A DNA stretch of 64,000 bases, taken from Perkinsus olseni (Eukaryota > Perkinsozoa > Perkinsida > Perkinsidae). The notes below the pieces were generated by a model. That model had not been told where the DNA came from. It was given only the letters and a program-made list of their open reading frames with translations, and ran no database searches. The translations under genes and the position numbers were made by a program. The stretch lies in contig JABANP010000062.1 in assembly GCA_013115135.1 (NCBI GenBank), positions 1 through 64,000 of the forward strand. Reading direction: 5' to 3'. Below, one piece after another: positions 25,601-35,813 of the stretch. Each line of letters begins with the position of its first letter. Positions within the stretch are counted from its first letter, which is position 1.

Positions 25601-26432
25601 ATCCTAGTTTGGATAGATCAATAAATAAACATCTATCAGGGTTGAATCCAAGACCCTTTATATAATAATTACTCACCTACTCCATACGCTTGATGATCAT
25701 CATAGTTATTGTTATCACTATATTACATAATATTTAAAACTGTTATGATGTTCCGGATTTATCGGGTAGAACTCATCCAGCATAACAAACCACAAGTTAT
25801 CGAATCGTGGACGGGGGTATACTACCATCCATACCGTACAAACGACGATCATCTGTAGTTCGTGAAGGTGACCAACAGAATAATAATAACTACCCTTCTA
25901 CCTTTAATGGCAGGAGTATCCCATTCATTAACAATCCTCTGTGTCCATTTGATAAAATACTCAGGGGTTTTCCCAGTAGGCAATGCACACACACCTTCAG
26001 GGTTGCCTATTACCTACATCAACTTTGGCTTGCAGGATGATAATGATAATACCACAACTTACCCATTCAATAAACCTGTATGCTACAACCTTCCCTAGTA
26101 AAGGGAATGAGTCAACAATAAAGGTCCTGGTCTTCTCCGTAGGGCTGTACATATCCTTGGTGTAGATTGATTTATCCAACAGAGCCTTCTCCACTGATGA
26201 CGATGAAGATGATGCTACCTTAACGTTGATCTTATCATTCAACATCATCATAATAGTGGTACTGTAATAAACTACTATACATACACAGGTGATGATGCAT
26301 AGGAGCATGCGGATGAGCAACATTAGCACTGTGGAACTTCTCACCGCTCGAAATATCCACTGGAATTGTAGAATCATCACTTTTCAGGGCTAGCGAGAGT
26401 TGATTCAACGCGATGTCCTTTTCGCTCGCCAT
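22605..26432 (-). CDS. Glucosamine-6-phosphate deaminase-like protein (long NagB type)
   Basis: NagB-family enzymes convert glucosamine-6-phosphate to fructose-6-phosphate and ammonia in the cytosol. From the start (MASEKDIALNQLSLAL, 26432) exons give FPLLGKVVAYRF, then EGVCALPTGKTPEYFIKW (the PTG.TP phosphosugar loop), WFVMLDEFYPIN (D-E.YP), a segment like LEVRQQDMIRQVDQW, the catalytic GGIGPDGHIAFN loop near 25250-25290, and RSTTRLAQLNYETQA. A further C-terminal region (RPDKPIKVWGYRNVW, SAEFPSYELDG, AARIQVEQYKNLKVCLGR, LIRATKGLVYFKEM) resembles the extra domain I recall in long Bacteroidetes-type NagB-like proteins. Many short introns interrupt it. Deaminase assignment is firm as a fold; substrate is inferred. 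Confidence 0.8.
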
Positions 26433-26710
26433 AAACAAGCCTATCACAGCTATTACTACCACTCAAGAACACAAGCTGCCTTATTGTGGTATTACCAACA
26501 TACGTACTCACACGATGATGCTTCGATGATGATGATGTTAGAATGCAGCAATGAGGATTAGTAGTAGTTAAAGTACAATTGAAAAAATCGAATGAAACTG
26601 GAGGATGAGAGAGATGAAATAATAAATGATGAACTACTACAACTTAGAACTTAGAAATCTACTACCACTACTGCTACTACCAGTATGGTGGTGGTGATGG
26701 TGGATATGAG

Positions 26711-29700
26711 CTATGCCCAGATTTGTGGCATGTCACAAGAGCTTAGTTCAGGTGATGTTGGGTCAAGACATTGCTGTGGATAATCTTCTGTATTCATGTA
26801 ATGACCAGGAAGTCTAATATGATCATTAGTTATCAGACATGTATAGCTAAAGTGCTCATTGAAGAGGATAGGACTTACAGGATCCTGAAAACAACAACGA
26901 TGATGGGGTGGTGGTGGCCCTGTTATCGTAGTACTACCATATATTGATAAAGCCCATTCTCTTTGAACAACTGTAGAGCTGGTTTAATACCCCAGGCATT
27001 TGATATGACATAACCTCTAGAATTCATCTTGCCAACCTCGTCACCTGATAACAATAATCACGACTACTCAACAATCGGAGCAGCATGACTCATTATTACT
27101 GCCAAATATCATGAGGACTTTATCCTCCTCATCCAGTGTCCATCCCCATTCATTAGCTAATGAGTTTTTAGAGCATACACCAGCACCATCGAGGGGTGTA
27201 GTCTCCAAGGCTAAACTCATCTTACTCTTCCCATCAGCTCCAACCAGCGATCTTTGACGTAAATATCGAGCCCCAAACGAAGCCCATCCGGTATACTAAA
27301 CAGAAGACAACAATCGGGCTTGGTGATGATGATGATGATGATGTGCTCACCTTCATATCCCAGTACTCACCAACGCCTGCCGTCCACGATGGTGTATTAT
27401 CATCGGGGGCTGCAGAATTGGGCCAGAACCCCATAGGGTTATAACGGTATCGATTGTTGATGTCAATAATAGCAGCATTAGTGAAGTCCACCCGTTGACC
27501 ATTGATCAATGGTACACCGTCACCCGGTGTATACTCCTTGAGACCCTTCTCGACTGTAGCAGTCGGACCAATGATATCAACAGCCGTATCACTACGTCCA
27601 AGCTGCCAAGGGTAGAAGAACTGTGCTGGGGATGTCTGATAGGTACCAACTGATACCCCATCTAGATACCGATGCATACAGTTGACAATGGAGAAGTCAT
27701 CAACAGCCTTGGATACATAATTAGCATCACCAACAGCAGCATTGTTGGCTGCTACACAGCATGGACATTCCCAATCACTGAGTAAACCATTAATAAGGAC
27801 TTTCCCTGTACCAAAGGGCGCTGTGAAGAGACCATAGTAAGGTGAGGTTGTATCATCAACCTCAGCGACAGTATCATCAACAGCCCATCTTGGTGATACC
27901 CAGTTATACGCCTGCTGCATCCATCCAGATAATGTAGTACCTAGCAACAACAGCTGTGATGATGGTAGTAGTACGACTGTAGATCTGCTTACGGATCTGA
28001 TGACCGTTCTGCCAGTCACTATCAGATATTCTATTATTCCTATCATCTACCAACATCCTCGCATGCCTCAGTAGACGCCAATACGCCTCCCCTACGGCAG
28101 CTGGTACTGACCAATGGAGTAATCGGACCCCATTTATAATCAGCTGACCCTGAGGTGATGATGATAATACTATTGTTGTTGTTGTTGATGGTTATTATTA
28201 CCTGGATAACCTGTACCAATAGGATGTAAAGTGTGATCGTAGAGGTCCCCAAGTGGGCTGACATGTGATAGTTGGAATAGTTCAATATCGAGATAGATGT
28301 CAATGACTGGCCTTGGGCCAATGTCAGGTCGTAGATCCGAGTCTAGGAAGTCGAATACTCTGTTGATGTAGTTGATGGTCAGATCATAGTCATCAAGACT
28401 AGTAGCTGAAGGAGTGGTATGGGTGAGTGTTCACTCTCATCATCATCACGACTTACCAGCTTCGTTATTAGGATAGTACTTAGACCATAGAGGGCCTTGT
28501 TTATGGACGTTCTGCTCGGTATCCTCACAGCGACTACCAACTCTACTGCAATCAGCATTCAACTGCGTCCTTCCACCAAACTGTACACCATCAATAGGAT
28601 CCACATGTTGGCCCAATACCATACCAAAGCGTAATGATCTGAACCCAGCCTGCATAAGACTGATCGGTATCCTCACTATATCTGAGAATAAGATTAGCAC
28701 ACTGGAAATATAGGAGGTATCGAGGTGGTAGGATCACCTCCAGTCTGTTCATCCTGGAACATGAGACTCTCTATGTACGTCTTAACGCTTCTATAGACAT
28801 GTTCTCGAGCTACATCAGCATTACCACCATAACAGGGGTCTGCTTCCAACCACCCATCTTCAGTACATAAGGGTGGATTACCACACAATAGCTCAGCCCA
28901 CTGTATAACTCTAGCACCCAGACTTCTACCAAGATCGGGTGTAGGGTCATATACATTTAAGGAATAGTTGTTGAACTGGCGTGAAGGCATCCTCAGTGGG
29001 GCCACACATATAACGATGCTCTTGACCAGCAGCAGCAGCCTTGGGCTCCCATACATACATTAGATTGCCACTACGACTATCTGTCTTCACACCTGATGAC
29101 GATAATGACTACAATGGACGATAGCGGAGTAGTAGAGCATACATTGAGTATCAGTGGTTTGTTGCCATCCCCATGGGGAGCACCATATGGCATTGTCCAA
29201 CCTACACCAACAACATCAATACGGATAGACGCTATTACACATCTTACCAATTGAAGACGCCGTACTGTCCCTTCCTCCCTTTCATGATGGATCCACTTGT
29301 TGGTGAAGTTGTGGTAGTCTCTTCCACCGTTGTAGTCGATGAGTCTGTAGTGGTGACACTACTACCAGTAGTGGAACCCTCCAGAGTCGTTGTATCCACA
29401 ACCGTTGCAGTAGTAGTGTCAAGAGTGGTAGTTGGTGGAGGAGTGGTAGTGCTGGCAGCAGTAGTACAACTACACTGAGTACTTGTACCCTGGCAATAGG
29501 AAGGTGTAGACCAATGTTTACAATAGGACCCAGCAAGTATATTGGAACAGTAGATATCAGCCGTAGTACAATCAGGTGGACCATTCGTTTGCCCTCCAGT
29601 AGTAGCAACAACACTTGCTGTTGTTGTTGATGCTTCCACCGTAGTAAGAGCAGCCGTACTACTACCAATAGTGGGCATGGCTTGAGTCGTAGTTACAGTG

Positions 29701-29942
29701 GTAGTAGGGAGGTCAGGGGTGGTGGTAGGAATGACGTCACAAGAGCATGTTTGGGTATAAGAGGTATGGCATGTGGATGGTGTCTTCCAGTACATACAAT
29801 AATCATTATTATTATTGGATACACCCTTACAGTACTGATCACCCTCATAACAAGTCATAGCATGAACAACTCTGTTGATGTCAGTAAAGAGGAGTGGAAT
29901 GATGACGGTATGCCTTGGTAACCACATAGGGAAGGTCAACAA
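26711..29942 (-). CDS. Large secreted protein with two cysteine modules and an unassigned C-terminal domain
   Basis: The N-terminal exon has a signal-like segment (WLPRHTVIIPLLFTDI) and two copies of the cysteine module (about 29739-29834 and 29466-29552) separated by Thr/Ser-rich linkers. It then splices into a long globular part: WTMPYGAPHGDGNKPLIL, YMCGPTEDAF, LGARVIQWAELLCGNPP, VLGQHVDPIDGVQFGGRT, the 270-codon segment 28046-27234 with SPRWAVDD and INNRYRYNPMGFWPN, then NEWGWTLDEEDKVLMIFG, and a final exon ending SSCDMPQIWA at 26711. At least one single-base slip occurs (near 28990). Two other joins (near 28040 and 27235) are not resolved. I cannot name the globular domain; secretion and modular design suggest an extracellular enzyme or adhesin. 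Confidence 0.6.
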
Positions 29943-30057
29943 ACAGCAACTGACGAGAATGATGACTCACCATTATTACGATCATGACATAAATGAGTTC
30001 GACCAGTAGGCACGCTAGTCGCACTAGGTATGCTGTCTGCTGCCTCACAAGAGTGTC

Positions 30058-30291
30058 TCAACTTGTGCCGTGTTCAACCCTAGTCTGATTCCCATTGCCC
30101 CTGAAATGATACCTTACGGGCAATCGTTACTCGAGTTTTATGGGCATCCCCGCTGAGTTAGACGATCCCCACCGTGAAGGCGGTCATCCATCGGCAACAG
30201 CAGTGTTTATAATGGACAAAGGGTTGATGGGGTGTATAACCCTGGCAGGGATGGTAACGTCATTGATATCGTCGAGTAGAGCATCAGCCAT
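30058..30291 (-). CDS. Small hypothetical protein
   Basis: A minus-strand frame starts MADALLDDINDVTIPARV at 30291 and reads through INPLSIINTAVAD. It needs two one-base corrections in G runs (near 30187 and 30155) to continue RLHGGDRLTQRGDAHKTRVTIA, then a 17-bp GT...AG segment leads to GNQTRVEHGTS and a stop at 30058. Predicted length about 85 residues, soluble and basic at the end. Without the corrections it is a 36-residue frame. No family is recognised. Confidence 0.35.
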
Positions 30292-31016
30292 GTGTTACCA
30301 GATGTAATATGTCCCCTGGTAAGCACGTAGACTGATAGCGAAGCATGACGACTGGCATAGAGTATACCACTGTCCTTGTTGGTGATGTGCCGACGATCAT
30401 CATCATGCTATCTGTTGATTACAACTCAAGTCCCTCTTATGGCAGCGAAATTAACTACTCGCTGTGATGCAATATACATCGAAGAGTAGAAACATTGTAT
30501 CACCAACACACCACCAACGGTACATGGTAACTCAATGATTGTTTGCTGGTGATGATGATGATGATGCACTGTGGATGATGACAGTGAAGGTATTCCAGTG
30601 TCTAGTATACCACCAAACCGGGGTAACTCAGCGATGGGCCGAGTACACCGGTAATAGTACTTATACGTTTATTAAAGAATTAACTTATCTACTGCTAATA
30701 TCTCGGGTCTTCTTTCTGCTTCCCAAAGGGACGTGTTGACGTGGGGGTTGTCTGTGGGATACCTCTCCATCGGGGAGTAACCCGAGTTTTCAGTAGATCT
30801 GAGCACCGAGACCGCTCCAACGGTCGACTTTTACACTCTCACAACACTCTACAAATTCGAGAGAACAACAGCCGAAATATTTCGTGTAGGGGGGATGGTG
30901 ATAATCTTGCTATCTTGCTTCTCCTTTTATTTCCTCAACGATGTGTCGGATCAGCGTAGTTCCAACGGTATGTCAGTCGGAGCCATCAGGCAACACAGAA
31001 GGGCTGTCTGCCGAGG
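30292..31016. other. Intergenic stretch without a supported gene
   Basis: The stretch separates a minus-strand and a plus-strand gene and presumably holds both promoters. The two plus-strand frames at 30539-30739 and 30741-30959 have no domain, no splice support and biased, non-coding-like composition. I see no RNA gene. Confidence 0.45.
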
Positions 31017-31226
31017 ATGAGTAGTATCTTAGGTCGATCATGGTCATACTCGGAAACGGGAATACTTGTTTTGTTGTTGTCTGGTTTTTACATGTCGGCT
31101 CATGAAGCAGTGGACAACAATGATACCACTATTAATGGCGACAGCAGTACACCACCATTGAATAGACATAGTGATGGTAGTAATAAGACGCCCGATGCTG
31201 GTGTTGCTGATGGTGATCATACTTAG
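31017..31226 (+). CDS. Possible small membrane/secreted protein or 5' exon of the DHHC gene
   Basis: A 69-codon frame begins MSSILGRSWSYSETGILVLLLSG, with a hydrophobic segment, then an Asn/Asp/Thr-rich tail to the stop at 31226. It could be a small protein of its own, or an upstream exon of the DHHC gene that follows; I could not find a frame-compatible splice between them. No homology is recognised. Confidence 0.3.
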   Translation: MSSILGRSWSYSETGILVLLLSGFYMSAHEAVDNNDTTINGDSSTPPLNRHSDGSNKTPDAGVADGDHT

Positions 31227-31333
31227 TTGATAAGAATATTAAAGGGCATCTGTTATTACCCCCTTGGTCTGTTATACAACATCAATTACATCAGCATAGA
31301 AGGTATCCACGATACACCTCTGAGGGCATACCA

Positions 31334-32919
31334 ATGCGTAAGAACGGACTACAATGGCCATGGCATAGATATCAGTGCGCTACTATGTAATAATAACAAC
31401 ACTCGACTAGGGGGTGTCCTTATTATTATACAGATTCTTATGGTCATTTGATGTAGCATGGTATGCTGCCTTCCAACTACAGATGTTACAACCATTACCA
31501 GTCGAAATAGTATTACCCATAATATTCTATGCATCAGCCCTCTTAATGGCCATAATGGGCCTCATCACCATGGTAATAACAACACCACCAACACCATCAT
31601 CATCATTATCATCATTCTTAGTACATTGATCCCGCTGATTCCTGCATATTTGATGAGACTATAGCCGACGCATCACCTAATGGAGGCTCTCTCTATTGCA
31701 GTGGATGCAATTCATTTGTGTAATACAACTCGAACTATCAACATCATACCACTCCATCCCGAACTCCTCTTCCTTCAGATGTACCGGCTCTAAGCATTGT
31801 AGAGTGTGCAACAAGTGTGTACGTAATTTCGATCATCATTGTAAATGGTTGAACACATGCGTTGGCAGGTGAGTGCATTCTGGTACTACGCTTCCCAGTA
31901 CTAGTCCCTTATTCAGTTTGAACTACAAGTTCTTTGCCTGGTCTCTTGGATCCACTGTCATATGTACCGGAGTGTATGTTGCCTGTTGTATTATAATACT
32001 ATCATTTAATGATATCGATCGATGGAATGCTCTCTATGGTTGGGGCGAAGGCTCATACTACCCACTACAGGTAATAGTACTCCTGGGTAATGATGATGTT
32101 GTATCGTCGTCATTATTAGATCATACCCTCGTCATCAACAGCCTCTTCTTCATTGGGGCATCCCATCTAGCTGCCTTCCATATCTACCTTACTATAACTG
32201 GTATAACAACATACGAGTAAGTTGCACAGGTATGGACGATAGGCGGCCATACCCCCTCTCAGGTTCATAATAGGTAGACGTAATAGGAAACATCAACAAC
32301 AGCAGTCATCGACACCTCCTCATCCGAGTGTATCATCATCATCAGAGCCGGACAGTAGTAGCAGACGGAGTAGCTCCATGAATAGAGTAATGCCCATGGA
32401 TGATAATACTGGTAGTAGTAGCGGTGGAGGGGGGATGCTGAAGAGCGATGGTAATAGGAATAGCGCTTGTTATGGTAGGTAATCGTGATAGGATAGCCTC
32501 TACTGGTATTGGAGTGGGCGCTCTACCATCACATGACCACCACCAACAGCAAGAGGAGGTTACGGTGGTAGTATAACTCGGTGGCGGCAGTAGTAGTAGT
32601 TGTACTACTAAAGTGTGATCAGGGTGATGATATCAGTACGTCGCAACATCACCATCACCACCATCTACCACGCCGATCATCAATGGACCTCGAATCAATA
32701 GCTGAGAGTAACTGGTATAACTGCCCTTCACTGCCAGTCACTATTATTCTGGCAGGTGTTGGTGTGTCGGTCGGCCAAGTTGATAACCCAAGGCAGCCTA
32801 CAATACAGGAATTAGCATCAATAGCATCATCATCTCCTAACAGTAGTAGTCACTGGATAAGTTATGGATCGAATGGTATGCATGATAATACTACAACCAC
32901 CAACAATCAACAACAATAA
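31334..32919 (+). CDS. DHHC-type protein S-palmitoyltransferase (second copy, ZDHHC1/11-like order)
   Basis: Exons give [13 protein letters not shown] (the R.NG.......Q motif before TM1), two TMs ([29 protein letters not shown]), YIDPADSC, a Cys-rich domain ([19 protein letters not shown]), the catalytic [13 protein letters not shown], two more TMs and TTYEFIIGRR. The intron after CVG (GTGAGT...CAG) and one after the TTYE codons are clear, both GT-AG. A Ser/Gln/His-rich cytosolic tail follows, with a one-base slip near 32475 and further frame uncertainty to about 32919. The Met at 31334 is the first inside the conserved motif, and in-frame codons continue upstream, so the N-terminus may be longer. 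Distinct from the enzyme at 1352-2747. Confidence 0.85.
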
Positions 32920-33176
32920 CAACAACAGAGTATAATACCACAATCAATCGACCATCACCCCTGCTACTGCTGCTAATGATGATTATGTAGCACGATCGTC
33001 TTCCACCTGTCCTTGTTATTGTTGTTGTTGACATCACTGTCCTCCACTACGTATACTATTTAGATGTATTATGTTAATACCATACCACAATTCTCACAAC
33101 CAAAACCATTTAACCCCAGTGGGTATACCCCACCACCCTCACTGCCTTGTGTTGCAGTCTTCATCACACGTCAAGC

Positions 33177-34070
33177 ATGATGGTATCTTTCCCAGTCCTT
33201 CTACTACAGTCCATGAATGCTCATACCGGAGCCTGGCATCTCAAGAAGGTTATCATAAGATACAGGTAGTAGTAGTACTGCTGCACCTGAGGAGGGCCAT
33301 CCCACCTCCCCTCAGTGAGACTGGAGGCTCGAGTTTGGGCGTTCGATTCTTCTTCCGTCATTTATTACAGCCATGGAGGGACCGGAACCCACAAGTATTA
33401 TTCACGATTAGTCGTGTCATAGTCATAGTCATCGCTGATGTTGTAGGTTGAAGTAATAACAACTCATAGCCAATACGAGCATCCACAATTGACTGGTGAA
33501 TGGGCAAGTGGTGACACCTATACAACCAATATGAGGAAGCTACGGCCATGGCAGGTAGTAGTAGTAGGAGTGGTACTGTAATAATAATAACAGTAGTGCA
33601 GCAGATAGAAGATCTCATGAACCTTTATCGTAATAGTGAAGGGCCAAACCTCTTCCTCCGCCATGGCGGGCCTAGGATATGGACGGAGCGTCGGAGTATT
33701 CAGGGATTATGGCAGCCCTCACCTGAGGGTAATAACAACAACAACAACAACTAACATTTACATGGAGTACTTCATCAACATCATTACAGGTGCATTGGTG
33801 GCACTGAAATGGTTCCATAAACCCGACAAACCCCCAGTGTACTTAAAATACAGTCCAACCTCTGTCAAACTAGCCCGACAACATATATCATACGGCAAAG
33901 GAAGGTAACAGGAACGAGACTGGTTGTAGTTGTATTCTTGTTGAACTTGGTGTGTTGTTAGGTGGGGGCAGATATCAACTACCGAGAATGATGATGATCA
34001 TGCTGATGTTAGTAAAGGCTTCAATCGCCATGAATTAGAAGATATATTCAAATCGCCCTTTATAGCCTGA
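33177..34070 (+). CDS. mL43: Mitochondrial large ribosomal subunit protein mL43
   Basis: L51/S25/CI-B8 domain protein of the mitoribosomal large subunit. Spliced product: MMVSFPVLLLQSMNAHTGAW then HLKKVIIRYSETGGSSLGVR (the family signature GGSS.G.R), a segment with RHLLQPWRDRNPQVEV, and EHPQLTGEWASGD, matching the NP.vev......hP.l.g.y.nG pattern. Later exons (IEDLMNLYRNSEGPN; KPPVYLKYSPTSVKLARQH; HELEDIFKSPFIA) form a C-terminal extension. Five introns, all GT-AG and phase-consistent, link the exons to the stop at 34070. Start chosen as the first of two adjacent Met codons preceding the conserved core. Confidence 0.88.
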
Positions 34071-34186
34071 TGTTGATGGTGGTCGCCATGTTTCTGTTAC
34101 ACAAACTTCACTTGAGTGTTAGTTATAATACCTGGTAACTTCATTATCATTAGTATATTAGTAATCATCATCACCATCATTGTCCA

Positions 34187-35189
34187 ATGGTACTCTACTA
34201 TGCAGCTTTAGATTTCGAATGTAGTATTATCACCCAAGAATGGTAGTAGTAGTAGCATTGATGATGTGTGATGTAGGTACTTGCTGTGACCAAACTCCTC
34301 AATCAGAATGGTTGAATGAGATTATAGAGTTCCCTGTGGTATTTGTTAATTCCCGTACACTGCAAGTGGACTTCTCATTTCATTCCTATGTTAAACCAAT
34401 TGAACAGAGTAATAATAACAAAAACCGAAACAAACATTCGACCTGCCCAATCTTGCTGCTGCTGCCATCAGGAGCTCTCACAGACTTCTGCACGCAACTA
34501 ACCGGGATAGTTCAGAACCAAGTGACGGATGCACCGGAGCTGCCTGATGTAATAATAGAGTCTACGATGCCGATCATGGGGGAGTGTTGTATAGGTATTG
34601 GACATGTTCCAAGCATTCCTGGATGATCATGGTCTAACGCCTATCGGTCGGTTGTCCGAAGAAACAAGCTCAATCATTAATACAACAACAGCTACGGGTG
34701 ATGGTGAGTACATCCCCAACAAGGTCATCTAGAGGGATTAACAAGGAGAAGCAGCAGCAGCAGCAGCAAGACCAATTCGTTATATGTATACCCAACTATC
34801 AACAGTCCATGTATCCTTATTGAAAGTATCATGAGTAGGTACTGATGGCCCTTGGGACATATTTAAATTTCTGGTACCAGAATGTCTCCGTAAACGGATA
34901 CCAATACCCCAATGGGCTCTACACTACGCTGACGTTAGGAGACATTTCCAGTAAATATGATGATACTCCTCCTCCTCCTCTTCGTCGTCGTCGTCATCGC
35001 TGTTGTTGTTGAATAGGTATGCTCTTCGACTGGAGAAGTGGTGTAGTATATCAAGTATGTTAGAGATGCTTGGACCTAACATTCGAAGGAAGACAACATA
35101 GTGGCATTGATGATGCTACTAATATAGCTACTATAATAATAACACTCGCAAATGATCGGGTAGTAATGAATATAGTACACAACACCTGA
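34187..35189 (+). CDS. ERI1-type 3'-5' exoribonuclease (DEDDh family)
   Basis: Family members trim histone mRNA, 5.8S rRNA or small RNA 3' ends with two metal ions. Exon 1 gives YAALDFEC (first Asp and Glu), exon 2 LNEIIEFPVVFVNSRT, FHSYVKPIE and LTDFCTQLTGI, exon 3 FQAFLDDHGL, exon 4 GPWDIFKFLVPECL and PIPQWALHYADVR, and exon 5 EKWCSISSMLEMLG then FEGRQHSGIDDATNIA (catalytic His and final Asp). Introns are short GT-AG. One C must be removed near 35080 for the last motif to be in frame; without it the catalytic His/Asp are lost. No SAP domain is seen. Follows mL43 by about 115 bp on the same strand. Confidence 0.88.
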
Positions 35190-35233
35190 GTATCGTCATT
35201 ATTATTGTTTTGTTCTCCTCTCAGAGTCAGACT

Positions 35234-35452
35234 ATGTTCACTAATCGACATGTGGATGTTCATTCAACGCCTGACCTCGTTAATGCAGCTTTGATATTAG
35301 ATGCCAATCCATCATTTTATAGTAATGTTAATTGGAGTATGATGGATGATACCGGAGGAAGGAGGCGTCGACAGGAATCCAAGGTTGATGATAATTCAAA
35401 TCGTTCTCAGGATTATCGTCTTTGTTGTACAGTTGATGCTAAAAGCTCATAA
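35234..35452 (+). CDS. Possible small protein or alternative 3' exon
   Basis: A 72-codon frame (MFTNRHVDVHSTPDLVNAAL...) directly follows a good acceptor (tttgttctcctctcag) 30-40 bp after the exoribonuclease stop. Composition is coding-like, with GGRRRRQESK in the middle. It may be an alternative last exon of that gene or an independent small gene. No homology is recognised. Confidence 0.3.
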   Translation: MFTNRHVDVHSTPDLVNAALILDANPSFYSNVNWSMMDDTGGRRRRQESKVDDNSNRSQDYRLCCTVDAKSS

Positions 35453-35813
35453 CTCATTACTTCTTCATATCATTCAACTACCTCATGAGTTACACAACAA
35501 CAACAACCATAATAATCATCATTACCAATAATTCTTCAGTTAACTAACGTTCTCAGCTTTTCTCGTCTCGCGTTGTTCTCTAGTCCTTCTTGAAGAACAC
35601 CTCATCTGTCCAACACCCTCGACGCTTCACTAGTGGGGTATAACCGTTGCATGGCGACCCCATCAGCATCGTTCTGTATATAGTCGGACGACTATGGTCG
35701 GATGCCTCCTCGAATTAGCGTCCGTATCGGTTCCCTCATGCCTATCACATGTTAATGCCGCTGATAACACAAATACTGCAATTAGATATTGAAAATCGCT
35801 AGACAAGAATTCA

